Origin: JAIVJZ01 sp036386515
GTDB lineage: Bacteria; Acidobacteriota; Blastocatellia; Pyrinomonadales; Pyrinomonadaceae
Direction of reading: 5' to 3'
DNA: 64,000 nucleotides
NCBI GenBank assembly: GCA_036386515.1
Contig: DASVVO010000103.1
Location: 39,447 to 103,446 of the forward strand
Shown here: positions 9,304 through 17,801 of the stretch, piece by piece
Layout: the number at the start of each line of letters is the position of its first letter
Position numbering within the stretch: position 1 is the first letter of the stretch
Position numbers and translations under genes: made by a program
Notes under the pieces: model-generated
What the model was told of the DNA's origin: nothing
The model's input: only the letters and a program-made list of their open reading frames with translations
Databases searched by the model: none

Positions 9304-10008
9304 TTACGGGGCGACGAGCGGCTGCTGCCGGGCGCGCCGCCCGGACTTGGCCGCATCGGACGCTGTGACTGGCGGGTGCGGAGCGGGCGCGGGCGGCAAG
9401 GGGTGCAGGAGGCGTATCGCTTCGACCAGCGCGACGAGGTCGCTCGCCCAGAGGCTCACGCGGGATGTGCTAGGGGACGCCGCATCCGGCGTTTTCGGCC
9501 AACCGGCGGATTGCGCCTCGCGTATGGAATCTTCGGCGATGAGAGACAAACGCTGCCCGGCCTGCGACAGAGTGGCGTGCGTCCAGACCGCGCGGGTGTG
9601 CGTGCCTTGGTACTGGACGGCCGTCATCACGTGCTCCCACCAGCCGAACGCCAACTCGTACGGCTCGTCGAGTTTGAAATGGAGCACGGCATCCAAGGCC
9701 ACGGGCACGGCCAATCTGCCCTGACTGAGACTTATGCCCGGTCGGCGCAAATCCCGCGAGCGCGCGTAACGCCTTTGCAGCGGATAGCTCAGGAAGAACA
9801 GGCCGAACCAGAGCAAGCCGAACAGAAAGATGATCCACATGCCGTCGGTTCTGACCTTCAACCACGTCAGCAAATCGGCGAGCGCGACGACCGACATGGC
9901 GGCCGTCACGAAGGCGAGACTCACGGCGGCGACCCCGACCCGGAAGCTCGTCCAACGGGTGCGCCGGAGCGGGACACGGAAGGAACTATCTCTCGGCTCC
10001 GTATTCAA
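9304..10008 (-). CDS. Hypothetical membrane protein with two TM helices
   Basis: 234 residues, not recognised. Two hydrophobic helices lie at about residues 23-45 and 58-75, separated by a short polar loop. A soluble domain (about 90-200) follows, with 'FKLDEPYELAFGWWEHVMTAVQY' partly visible as a conserved-looking core, then a Pro/Ala-rich basic tail. The start is a TTG with a GGAGG-like site about ten bases upstream. It is the first of a minus-strand run of unknown, mostly exported proteins. Confidence 0.6.
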   Translation of the reverse strand: MNTEPRDSSFRVPLRRTRWTSFRVGVAAVSLAFVTAAMSVVALADLLTWLKVRTDGMWIIFLFGLLWFGLFFLSYPLQRRYARSRDLRRPGISLSQGRLAVPVALDAVLHFKLDEPYELAFGWWEHVMTAVQYQGTHTRAVWTHATLSQAGQRLSLIAEDSIREAQSAGWPKTPDAASPSTSRVSLWASDLVALVEAIRLLHPLPPAPAPHPPVTASDAAKSGRRARQQPLVAP

Positions 10009-10077
10009 GCGGCCGCCCTCCTCAGTTCAGCCTGCCACGGTGTTTTGTACCGAATGGATAATAGAAAAGACGGAGAG

Positions 10078-10641
10078 CTACGGGGTGTCGGCGGACGCTT
10101 CGATGATAGTTTTCGGGGAACGTGAGTCTTCGACGAGTCGCGCTGAAGCGCGTAAATAGTTATTCTGTTTTTCCCGGTACTCACTTCCGCCGGGCGCGAC
10201 CTGTTTCGCGTTCCCGTCGATCCACCTGACCAGTTTGCCGTCGTTAAAATAGAAGCGGTTCTCCGTTGTCCGCGCCACCTTCCCCGAAAAAGGCTCTGTG
10301 TACGTGTCCTCTTTGCGGAAGACGAAAATCAATTTCTCATCCCAATAATAAAAATCTTCAAACGACCTGCCCGTCTCTCCCTGATTGATGGTCGCTATTT
10401 TCATAACGACTTTGCCGTCGAAATAAGCGGCCAACTCGCCGCCCTCCGTCGAGAAGCCCGACAACTCTTTCTTGACCCTTCTGTATTTCCCCAGACTCCG
10501 GTTGATGATCGCGTATCGCTGGCGGATGGAGGAGATCGCATCCGTGGGCTGAAAGCTAACGGCGGAAAGCGGCGCGCTCCGGCCGTTCAAACCGCCGGAT
10601 ATGTATAGGGCTGCAAGAGCCAGTAACAGGATTTTCTTCAT
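10078..10641 (-). CDS. Hypothetical exported protein
   Basis: 187 residues beginning with a clear signal peptide (MKKILLLALAALYISGG). The mature part is about 165 residues, rich in Tyr, Phe and charged residues, with 'FEDFYYWDEKLIFVF' and 'ENRFYFNDGKLVRWID'. These look like repeated beta-strand turns of the type found in small periplasmic beta-rich proteins. No cysteines or catalytic motif. GAAGGG lies about six bases before the ATG. Function unknown. Confidence 0.7.
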   Translation of the reverse strand: MKKILLLALAALYISGGLNGRSAPLSAVSFQPTDAISSIRQRYAIINRSLGKYRRVKKELSGFSTEGGELAAYFDGKVVMKIATINQGETGRSFEDFYYWDEKLIFVFRKEDTYTEPFSGKVARTTENRFYFNDGKLVRWIDGNAKQVAPGGSEYREKQNNYLRASARLVEDSRSPKTIIEASADTP

Positions 10642-10711
10642 GGATGCCCTTCCCGGTTAAAGCCCGGCGGAAAATATCAGCGCACGGCGTAACGTTCATC
10701 GCCCGGCGCGC

Positions 10712-11407
10712 TCATCGTCGCGCTTTCCGAAAGACTCCGTTGAAACGCACATTCACGCCGCCGCATTCGGAGTTATCTTTGGCTACCAGGTAATCGCCCA
10801 CCAACTTGAGCGATACCCGGCACTCTTCTTCGACGAGGACGAGTTCGTTGCCTTGCGGTTGCGCGACGGCCTCGACTCCGCCCACATGCACGTTTGCGCC
10901 CGTCCCTTCCCAGATGGCGTAGCCTTTAACTTTGAGAGAATTCTTCTTGCCGTCGCGCCGGATGGTCAAAGATGCTCTCTCGTACTTCCATAAACCGATC
11001 CAGTCTTTTAAGACGGGGGGCGCGGCCGGCGCCGCGGGCATCACCAGTTTATCCGCCAGGAGCCAGCCGACCGTCTCGCTACCCTTCCCCTTTTGATACC
11101 AGCCGCAAATCCATTGGCCGTACTTCCGCGAAACCACAACTTCATCTCCCGTGATGAGGTAACGCTTCGTCTCGCACTTCACCGTGTAGGTCGGGCAGTC
11201 ATCGTCGTCGCTGAAGAAGTGAACGCGGGCTGTCCAGTTGCCGCCGACCTTCGCCAACTTGAACTCCGCGTCGTCGGATGGGAACAGCCCGTTGCGACAC
11301 CAGTTGGCCGGATAGTCTTCGGCCTGCTGCGCCATAGTCGAGACAGCGGCGCACAACAACAGCAACAGTCCTGAAAGAATTACGCTCGCCGGCCGGGATA
11401 TTTTCAT
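10712..11407 (-). CDS. Hypothetical exported protein, possible SH3-like domain
   Basis: 231 residues with a signal peptide (residues 1-26, ending about AQQ). The segment at about 55-115 ('GDEVVVSRKYGQWICGWYQKG', 'GWLLADKLV') resembles bacterial SH3-like modules that bind cell-wall peptides. A second beta-rich half (about 130-230) contains a CRVSL...ECGG cysteine pair. GGAGAG precedes the ATG. It lies 14 bases downstream of the next gene, so the two are probably cotranscribed. The SH3 assignment is tentative. Confidence 0.65.
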   Translation of the reverse strand: MKISRPASVILSGLLLLLCAAVSTMAQQAEDYPANWCRNGLFPSDDAEFKLAKVGGNWTARVHFFSDDDDCPTYTVKCETKRYLITGDEVVVSRKYGQWICGWYQKGKGSETVGWLLADKLVMPAAPAAPPVLKDWIGLWKYERASLTIRRDGKKNSLKVKGYAIWEGTGANVHVGGVEAVAQPQGNELVLVEEECRVSLKLVGDYLVAKDNSECGGVNVRFNGVFRKARR

Positions 11408-11421
11408 CTCGCTCTCCAGGT

Positions 11422-12165
11422 TTAATTTGTCACCTTGAATTTCACCGCATACTTGCCCGGAGACGGCGCGGGGCTGATGACAAACAGGTAATCTCCGCTT
11501 TGCGTCAGACGGTCTGGGCTAAAGCCGTCAATCGCCGGTTCTTCGCCTTCACTTTTGTTCGGGTAAAAGAATGAGATGGTGCATCCGATGGCATCAACCT
11601 CCACTTGCTGACCCGCTTTCATATTCAGCAAAAAGGTTTTGCTCTCGTCCTTGGTTTTAAACACCACCGGAAAACTCGCCGAATTTCTCCCCTTCGCGAA
11701 TTGAACTCTTTCCGCCCGCTTCGCCAGAGCCGCGTAGCTCTCCCTGCAAGAGGTAAAATCGGCGAAGCTGACTTCGTACTTATTGGTGTCATAATTTTTG
11801 CCGGAGAATTTGATCCTGAGCAACTCCGCGCCGCCGGACTTCGCCAGAGTCCAAACCAAACTCTTCATCTCTGACGGCGAGACATCGGGCAGCTTGTTAT
11901 CGGCGAATGCGACGGTCAAAGTGTTGCCTTTGAGCGTTCCGTCGAATTCGTATGTGGCATCGGCCGGACTGTCGTCGTTGCCGCCGCCACTGACCACGAA
12001 TGTGCCCTCCACCCTGCTCCCGTCGATCCTGAAAGTGACGATGCGCTCCCCCTGCAACCAATCCGCGCGAAAACACTTCGACACGCTCTGCGCGCCCGCT
12101 GAAGCGCCCGCGCCCAGAGAGAGATAAATCAATGCGAGTGCAAATGTCGCCAACAAGTTTTTCAT
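11422..12165 (-). CDS. Hypothetical exported protein with PPC-like C-terminal domain
   Basis: 247 residues. Signal peptide at residues 1-25 (MKNLLATFALALIYLSLGAG). The middle region resembles a beta-sandwich seen in small exported proteins. The last 70 residues ('GQQVEVDAIGCTISFF', 'SGDYLFVISPAPSPGKYAVK') resemble the pre-peptidase C-terminal (PPC) domain common in secreted proteins. The ATG at 12165 has AAGGA eight bases upstream; the open frame extends to 12318 but that extension lacks a signal peptide. Role unknown. Confidence 0.7.
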   Translation of the reverse strand: MKNLLATFALALIYLSLGAGASAGAQSVSKCFRADWLQGERIVTFRIDGSRVEGTFVVSGGGNDDSPADATYEFDGTLKGNTLTVAFADNKLPDVSPSEMKSLVWTLAKSGGAELLRIKFSGKNYDTNKYEVSFADFTSCRESYAALAKRAERVQFAKGRNSASFPVVFKTKDESKTFLLNMKAGQQVEVDAIGCTISFFYPNKSEGEEPAIDGFSPDRLTQSGDYLFVISPAPSPGKYAVKFKVTN

Positions 12166-12244
12166 GTGCGTATCCTTGAGATGTTTGTTTCCGGGTGGCC
12201 GGGATGCGAGCAACAATCTACCGGCTTCGTTCAGACAAAAGTCG

Positions 12245-12475
12245 TTATTTCGTTTGAACCTTCGACGCGTTTGTGGAGGCGGGCTTTTTCTTCCGCCGGT
12301 GGTATGCCGTGAACTCATCTATTCGATGCGGGGCAACTTTGATTTTATAGTTCCCTGTTTTCCCGGTCTCACCCTCTCGCTCGTCAATACCTACCATAGA
12401 ATCACCTATGAAAACAGCCTCTTCGTTAAAACAGTGCGCCGCTTTTGTGGCGTCAACGGCAATGCACATTTTCAT
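12245..12475 (-). CDS. Small hypothetical protein (76 aa)
   Basis: Short frame starting at the ATG at 12475 with AGAAGG about ten bases upstream, 28 bases after the stop of the gene at 12504. The product is small, soluble and strongly basic at the C-terminus (YHRRKKK). Codon use is AT-richer than the core genes, like its neighbours. It may be a real second gene of a two-gene unit or a chance frame. No family recognised. Confidence 0.4.
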   Translation of the reverse strand: MKMCIAVDATKAAHCFNEEAVFIGDSMVGIDEREGETGKTGNYKIKVAPHRIDEFTAYHRRKKKPASTNASKVQTK

Positions 12476-12503
12476 TTCGATGATGCCTTCTGATTTATGG
12501 CGG

Positions 12504-13268
12504 CTAATTGATTCCGCTAAAGGGGAGGGCGTAGGTTGCGCCGGGGCCGAATAGATTGATGACCAACCCGTCGATCCCCAACACGGACGCCTTCTCCAGC
12601 AAAGTGTTTCCCCCGATGGTGACCCGTTGTAATCCGGCGCGTTGGGGTTCGCCAACTTCAGACAAAAATTGGTCGGCGCAGTCGGGAGCCGTGAAGGCCG
12701 CCGCCGGGTTCAACATGCCGGAGTGGTTGGGCAGCGTGACGACCGCGCCGTGCGGATGATCGAACGTTAAGAAGGCGGGATAACTGATGAAGGCTGTTCT
12801 GTCGGGCGCGCCACTTTGCCGCCATTGCTCGAAACTATCTTCGAGCGCGATGGCCTCAGCCCAAATCTTCCCGGCCTCGATGCCGCCGCCGTCCCTGTAT
12901 ATCCAGGTGTGTTCGAGCGGCGAACCCGGATTGACGCGCACGGTCTTTGTGTCCGCCGGGATGAGGCGAAACAATTCCGTCCCGGCCATCCCGCCCGCGT
13001 ATGAGCCGAGCTGCGCGCCCGCCGCTTGCGCGCGGAGAGCGGCCTCGCGGTCTGTGAAAATCCACAACTCGCCCGGCGTTATTTGCGCTTCCGGGCTGAG
13101 CATCAACATGCTGTCAACGCGGCGCGTCGGTTCGCCGCTCAGGGCGAACAAAGTGAGCGGCGCGAACCATTCGCGATGACCCGTCAACGCGCGCATGACA
13201 TCATTTATGTCGGCGCGTTGCCGACTATAAGATTCCAGCATCCGCACCGGGGCAGGCAATGTTTCCAC
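12504..13268 (-). CDS. Hypothetical cytosolic protein, distantly SseB-like
   Basis: 254 residues without signal peptide or membrane helix. The GTG start at 13268 has a perfect AAGGAGG site five bases upstream. The sequence 'ELWIFTDREAALRAQAA' followed by a 'GTELFRLIPADTKTVRVNPGS' region recalls SseB-type proteins, where a short strand-helix unit is followed by a glycine-proline loop. That similarity is weak and not relied on. Upstream partner of the small frame at 12245. Confidence 0.6.
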   Translation of the reverse strand: METLPAPVRMLESYSRQRADINDVMRALTGHREWFAPLTLFALSGEPTRRVDSMLMLSPEAQITPGELWIFTDREAALRAQAAGAQLGSYAGGMAGTELFRLIPADTKTVRVNPGSPLEHTWIYRDGGGIEAGKIWAEAIALEDSFEQWRQSGAPDRTAFISYPAFLTFDHPHGAVVTLPNHSGMLNPAAAFTAPDCADQFLSEVGEPQRAGLQRVTIGGNTLLEKASVLGIDGLVINLFGPGATYALPFSGIN

Positions 13269-13378
13269 CGCTCCTCCTTGAGTTACCTTTCAAATTTGTC
13301 TGCAAGTTGCAGGGCGATCAACTACGACGCAAATTCACGCTTTTTGAATGCGGAAGTTGAAGTGTCCTGAGGCATGGT

Positions 13379-13909
13379 TTATTTCTGCATCACCGGCTCT
13401 TCAAAGAAGAGATTCCCGCCGTGGCTGTTGATGATTCGTTGAAGTTCTTTGACTAGTGCGACGGCGTCCCGGTACAGCTTTTCCTCTTTAACCTGCGTGG
13501 CGGTTCGCGCTCCGCTGATGCTGATCGCGCCACGCTTATTGCCGAGCGCACTCTCGATGGAGATGGCGAAGTACTGATAAAAAGCAGAGTTGCCCGGAAG
13601 TTCGATTGAGTCGGTCACAAACAGGCGTTTGGATTCGAGCAGTGCGATCAACTTCTGCATGTCGGCGGGAGTTAATTTGTACTTCTTGCGCAAAGCGGGC
13701 GTGTTGCGCCTGCTCCCGCTATAGGTTTGTTCCCAGACGATTGCTTTAACATGCGGCTCGATGGTGATGGTCGTGATTTGCGCATTGCTGTCCTTGCTGC
13801 GCTCGCCCGTCGTCAGGCGGACACGAAGTTGCAAGTCGCCCGCCGCGCGGCCGTGCGCCGCTACGCAACAAGCGCAAAACAGCAGGCACAAAATTATCAG
13901 GAATTTCAT
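13379..13909 (-). CDS. Hypothetical exported protein
   Basis: 176 residues from the ATG at 13909, with a hydrophobic N-terminus rich in Leu and Cys (MKFLIILCLLFCACCVAA) that is a probable signal peptide. The remainder is a mixed alpha/beta domain with 'RLTTGERS', 'VWEQTYSGSRRN' and 'ADMQKLIALLESKRLF'. Spacing of the ribosome site is poor, and an in-frame TTG at 13984 is a weaker alternative because it would bury the signal sequence. Not recognised. Confidence 0.6.
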   Translation of the reverse strand: MKFLIILCLLFCACCVAAHGRAAGDLQLRVRLTTGERSKDSNAQITTITIEPHVKAIVWEQTYSGSRRNTPALRKKYKLTPADMQKLIALLESKRLFVTDSIELPGNSAFYQYFAISIESALGNKRGAISISGARTATQVKEEKLYRDAVALVKELQRIINSHGGNLFFEEPVMQK

Positions 13910-14108
13910 CCTTGTGACTGACACTCGATGTTGTTCGAAGGCACGGCGCGATAATGCTCTCACCTGTTCATACATTAGTGGCAATCAGGCACAAAACATT
14001 TCTCTTGATTTTTGGACTTGGTTTCTCGCTCGCCGGGAAGTAAAAGGCAACTCCTAATATTCCGTTCAAGGTGAAATAGGAAATTGTCTATCATGTGTCT
14101 ACCCGAAG

Positions 14109-14149
14109 AAAAACGCCCGATCTTGCAATGTTCAAGAGCGGGCGTTTTC
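14109..14149 (-). terminator. Terminator downstream of tRNA-Phe
   Basis: Stem ACGCCCG (14113-14119) with CGGGCGT (14139-14145), extended by TCTTG/CAAGA, and flanked by A/T runs on both sides so it can act in both directions. It begins 19 bases past the 3' end of the tRNA on the minus strand. Confidence 0.8.
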
Positions 14150-14163
14150 CCTTTGTTTTTGAG

Positions 14164-14236
14164 TGGCCAGGGACGGAGTCGAACCGCCGACACCCTGATT
14201 TTCAGTCAGGTGCTCTACCAACTGAGCTACCTGGCC
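14164..14236 (-). tRNA. tRNA-Phe (anticodon GAA)
   Basis: 73-nt cloverleaf on the minus strand: acceptor stem GGCCAGG/CCTGGCC, D-arm GCTCAGTTGGTAGAGC, anticodon stem CCTGA/TCAGG around loop CTGAAAA (anticodon GAA), short variable loop, T-arm with GGTTCGACTCC and discriminator A. The CCA end is not encoded. Confidence 0.95.
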
Positions 14237-14344
14237 TCAACTTCATCTTCCGCAATGAAGGGCGCAAGTATAGGGAGACTCAGACTCCGCTGTCAACTTT
14301 GCGTCACCGTTTATGAAATTTGTCGAATTAGTCACAAAAAAGCG

Positions 14345-14372
14345 TTGACAGTTTTGTGAAGGAGTGTATAAT
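14345..14372 (+). promoter_or_regulatory. Consensus sigma-70 promoter of an orphan transcript
   Basis: Perfect TTGACA at 14345-14350 and perfect TATAAT at 14367-14372 with a 16-base spacer. Transcription should start at about 14379-14381. This is the best -35/-10 pair noticed in the window and it does not precede an annotated protein gene. Confidence 0.8.
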
Positions 14373-14378
14373 CCCACC

Positions 14379-14518
14379 TGTTTAGGATGAGCCGGTCGCC
14401 ACAAATCGGCCAGTCGAGAGACAACATCCGAGACGGATACTTAGACGCCCGCCCGTGCCAGCTCGGACGCCGAACCGCCCCCCGGTTTCGCTCCATCCGA
14501 GCTGGCACAGCTTTTTAC
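14379..14518 (+). ncRNA. Candidate small RNA of about 135-140 nt
   Basis: The transcript from the perfect promoter would run into a strong hairpin: GTGCCAGCTCGGA at 14455-14467 pairs over 13 bp with TCCGAGCTGGCAC at 14496-14508, an inner GAACCG/CGGTTTC stem extends it, and CTTTTTACC follows. The 5' part also folds: GGATG (14385-14389) pairs with CATCC (14425-14429) around a GCCG/CGGC hairpin. The overlapping 94-codon open frame has no credible ribosome site. It is not recognisable as 6S, SRP, tmRNA or RNase P RNA. Nothing recognisable was seen in the 280 bases after the terminator up to the next gene. Confidence 0.6.
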
Positions 14519-14800
14519 CGTATAATCTTTAAAATCCTGCGCTTATCAGCCTGCGCCCTGCCCTTCCGATTACGCTCAATCACTCCGAATCACTCCGAAT
14601 TTCGCTCAGATGTCGACAAAATCTCGACAAACGCTTCGTCACGCGAAGACGCGCTCCAGAAATGTCATTAGGTCGGTGATCATCCCCTCGATATTTTGCA
14701 GGTGCGCGGTCTATTTTTCAGGTCGTGACTGACACGCGCGCCTTTCGTTAAATCGTCAATTTCGGGCGTCGGTTTTCGAGGCGAGGGCGCGCGTGCCGTT

Positions 14801-16237
14801 TCAAGCGAAGCACCGTTTGAGAAACGCGAGCAGGTCGGCGACGCTCGCCTGCGCGTTCGCGTCGTGCCCGCCGGTGAGGTCTACGACGCCGCTTTCTATC
14901 GCCGTCGAACCGAGTAAAGAGGCCATGGCCCTGGTGTTGTGATGGTGCGAGACGAGCACGTCGTCGGGCGCGGAGTAGAAGCGAAAACGGCGTCCCGCGT
15001 AGGTGGGGAGCGGGAGCAGGATGGGATCGTGCCCGGCGGTTTTGGCGTCGTAATTCGAGCCGTCGGCCGCGATGCCGTAAGCCACCCGGATCGCCTGCGC
15101 CATGAAAGGGTTGTTGTCGTATTGATGGCGCAAATTTAAGACCGCGCTGTACAAGGCCGCGCCGCGCAAGGGGATGCGCCCGTCGGCGCACGCGAGCATC
15201 GTCGCCAGACCGCCCATCGAACTGCCGATCATGGCGACCTGCTCCGGGTTCACGCGGTAGTGGTCTCTGATGTAGCCGAACATCTCGACGTTCGCATTGA
15301 TGGCGGCCTGATTGCCCCAGTTGTTGGCTCCGGTCGCGGGGTTGTCAGTCAGGCGCGAGGCGGCGACGATGTAGCCCTCTTGAAGGAGCGCGGTGAGGAG
15401 GGGACGGTAAGTGGGCAGGTCGTGAAACTGTCGTTCCGTTAAGCCGGCGGCGTGGTTGACGATGACCAAAGGGCGCGCCTGCTTGAAGCCCTCTCTGCGG
15501 GCGATGAGCGCGGGCGTCGTCAGGAAGTCAACGTAGTCGTATCGAGAAGAGAGGCGGTTGTAACCGCGCAGTTGACTCGTCGCGCGCCCGACCTCGGCGT
15601 CCGTCAGCGCGCGGTCGTACATGCAGACCTGTCGCACCCGACCCGCTCCCGGCCCCAGGGTAAACGAGGTGAAGGCCGCAGGCGATTCCGCGGGCGTGAT
15701 GGTTTCAATCGCCACGCCGTCAACGAAGAAGGTGATGCTGTCGGCCGAATTCTGACGCATGCACAGAACCGTCCACTCCTGGCTATAACCCGCCGGCACG
15801 GTTCCCTGCGCGGCCGACTTCTTATACCAGCCCCATCCCGTGCCCGGATGCGGGCCTGAAAAGATGTGGTTGTTCACGTTGAACTTCAACAGGTAGGCGA
15901 AGGGGAACGGCGACTGGTGGCGTGCGACGACGAAGAACGTTCTCTGCGCGCCCGCCGGGACGGTGACGGTCAGGTGCTTCGTCGCATCGTCGGCGGAGAC
16001 GTAAGGCAATCCGTCTTCCCATTCGGCCGCGTGATATGTCAGACGGTAGGCGGCGTCGTTCGTCACGCCGTCGTGCCCGCCGCCCGTGAGGTCAGGCCAC
16101 ACGTGCAGGGGCGAATTGTCGGCCAGCCCCTTGAGCTTGAACGCGTCGAGCAACAATCTCATGCCGCGACGCGACGGAAACTCCGGCAGCTTACGCGGGG
16201 GTTGCTCTCGTCTCAGCCAGTCTTCTTTTGAAACCAT
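14801..16237 (-). CDS. LamG-like domain fused to an alpha/beta hydrolase
   Basis: 478 residues. The first half (about residues 25-225) looks like a concanavalin/LamG-type beta-sandwich ('VDGVAIETITPAES', 'VRQVCMYDRALTDAEVGRA'). The second half is an alpha/beta hydrolase: oxyanion region 'VIVNHAAG', nucleophile elbow GSSMGG with Ser340, probable acid in 'SAPDDVLV' and catalytic His in 'TGGHDA'. No signal peptide is evident, which is odd for a LamG-type binding module. AAGGGG lies seven bases before the ATG. Substrate unknown; an esterase or peptidase acting on a polymer is possible. Confidence 0.8.
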   Translation of the reverse strand: MVSKEDWLRREQPPRKLPEFPSRRGMRLLLDAFKLKGLADNSPLHVWPDLTGGGHDGVTNDAAYRLTYHAAEWEDGLPYVSADDATKHLTVTVPAGAQRTFFVVARHQSPFPFAYLLKFNVNNHIFSGPHPGTGWGWYKKSAAQGTVPAGYSQEWTVLCMRQNSADSITFFVDGVAIETITPAESPAAFTSFTLGPGAGRVRQVCMYDRALTDAEVGRATSQLRGYNRLSSRYDYVDFLTTPALIARREGFKQARPLVIVNHAAGLTERQFHDLPTYRPLLTALLQEGYIVAASRLTDNPATGANNWGNQAAINANVEMFGYIRDHYRVNPEQVAMIGSSMGGLATMLACADGRIPLRGAALYSAVLNLRHQYDNNPFMAQAIRVAYGIAADGSNYDAKTAGHDPILLPLPTYAGRRFRFYSAPDDVLVSHHHNTRAMASLLGSTAIESGVVDLTGGHDANAQASVADLLAFLKRCFA

Positions 16238-16312
16238 TTCGCATCCCCTTCGCTAAATAACGGCCGCCGCACGCCCCCGGCGTTTCGTTCGGACGGGCAC
16301 AGCCGACGAGCG

Positions 16313-17647
16313 TCAAATCTCTCCGGCGATTTTCGCGCGTTGAAACAGACGGCTCGCTTCCGCCTGGGCTTCGGCGATCACTTCCCGCTCGCTCACGGTC
16401 GCCAGTTCCCGCTCGCGCAAGACGACGCGGCCGTCTATGACCACCGTCCTCACGTCCGTCGCCCCGGCCGCGTAGACGACGGCCGAAACTATGTCGGGGC
16501 GCGGCGTCAGGTGCAGGCCGTCGAGCGCGACGACCGTGACATCGGCGCGCTTCCCCGCCTCGATCGTCCCCGTCTCCCGCTCAAGTCCGAGCGCGCGCGC
16601 GCCGTCGATGGTCGCCATGCGGAGCACGCGCCGCGCGGGCAGCGCGTCCGCGCCGTGCGTCACCTTTTGCAGCAGCGCGGCGGTGCGCATCTCGGTGAAC
16701 ATGTCGAGGCGGTTGTTGCAGGCCGCGCCGTCCGCGCCGAGCGAGACGGAGACGCCGCGCGCCAGCATCTCCACGACCGGCGCGATGCCGGAACCGAGTT
16801 TGAGATTCGAAGAGGGACAGTGCAGGACGTGCGTGCCGGTGCGCGCGAGGATGTCGAGTTCGTCCGCATTCAGGTGAACGCAGTGTGCGAGCGCGACGTG
16901 CGGCGCGGCGAGGCCGAGCGAGGAGAGATACTCGATGTTGCGCATGCCGGTCGCGCGCTCGACCATCTCGATCTCGGTGCGATTCTCGGAAGCGTGCGTG
17001 TGGACGAGCACGCCGCGCTCGCGCGAGAGGCGTGCGACCTCGGCGAGCAACTCGCGCGTGCAACTCACGGCGAAGCGCGGCGCGAAGCAGGCGCGGATGC
17101 GTCCCCCGGCGCGCCCGTGCCACTCTTCCAGAAGCGCGAGCGATTCGCGGATAGAGGCGTCCGTTTGCTCGAAAAGCTCCGCGGGCACGTCGTCGCCTCC
17201 GTCCATCATGCACTTGCCGACGGTGGCGCGAAACCCGGTCTCTTCGACCACACGGAAAACTTCCGCCGTGTGCCGCACCGTCTCCATCGTCAGCGCGGTG
17301 GTGGTGCCGCCTTTGATCATCTCGGCGATGCCGAGCCGAGCCGCGGCACGAATGGAGGCGGGCGTGTGCGCGGCCTCCAGAGGCCACACGCGCCGTTTCA
17401 GCCAATCGATCAAGGGCAGGTCGTCGGCCGCGCCGCGAAAGAGCGTCTGGCAGAGATGGATGTGCGTCTGCACGAAGCCGGGGAGGACGGCCGCGCCGCG
17501 CGCGTCGATCACCTCGTCGGCCTCTTCCGTCGTCTCGCCGACCGAGACGATCCGCCCGTCGCGGATCAACACATCGCCCGTCACGATTTCGTCGTTGACG
17601 TTCATCGTGATGATCGCGCCGCCTTTGATGAGAATGGAATTGGTCAT
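16313..17647 (-). CDS. Amidohydrolase, 5'-deoxyadenosine / S-adenosylhomocysteine deaminase type
   Basis: 444-residue metal-dependent deaminase of the TRZ/ATZ-MtaD group, predicted to deaminate adenosine-type nucleosides in purine or SAM-byproduct salvage. Metal ligands are visible: HxH in 'GFVQTHIHLCQTLF', His in 'VLVHTHASEN', His in 'VALAHCVHL' and the Asp in 'SLGADGAACNN'. The N-terminal 'ILIKGGAIITMN' and the C-terminal 'GKRADVTVVAL' form the small beta-sandwich of composite-domain amidohydrolases. Guanine or chlorohydrolase activity cannot be excluded from sequence alone. Confidence 0.85.
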   Translation of the reverse strand: MTNSILIKGGAIITMNVNDEIVTGDVLIRDGRIVSVGETTEEADEVIDARGAAVLPGFVQTHIHLCQTLFRGAADDLPLIDWLKRRVWPLEAAHTPASIRAAARLGIAEMIKGGTTTALTMETVRHTAEVFRVVEETGFRATVGKCMMDGGDDVPAELFEQTDASIRESLALLEEWHGRAGGRIRACFAPRFAVSCTRELLAEVARLSRERGVLVHTHASENRTEIEMVERATGMRNIEYLSSLGLAAPHVALAHCVHLNADELDILARTGTHVLHCPSSNLKLGSGIAPVVEMLARGVSVSLGADGAACNNRLDMFTEMRTAALLQKVTHGADALPARRVLRMATIDGARALGLERETGTIEAGKRADVTVVALDGLHLTPRPDIVSAVVYAAGATDVRTVVIDGRVVLRERELATVSEREVIAEAQAEASRLFQRAKIAGEI

Positions 17648-17720
17648 GTCTGTGCCGCCGGTCGCGTCGGGCGGCCACGATTATGCTTTGAGGCTCCCAC
17701 ACTGTAAAGGGATAAAAGGC

Positions 17721-17774
17721 GAGCCGCCACCGGGTCGTCTCAACAGTTAGTTGAAGACGACCCGGCGGCGGCTC
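17721..17774 (-). terminator. Strong terminator after recA
   Basis: A 20-bp nearly perfect stem (GAGCCGCC-CCGGGTCGTCT with its complement, one A/C mismatch) around a 14-base loop. On the minus strand it is followed by GCCTTTTATC. It begins 28 bases after the recA stop codon. Confidence 0.85.
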
Positions 17775-17801
17775 TCTATCGGGCTGGCGGCGCGGCTGCT
17801 T

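Noticed and set aside
14387..14671. 94-codon frame overlapping the candidate small RNA
   Set aside because: No properly spaced ribosome site, runs through a strong terminator hairpin, and product is not protein-like.
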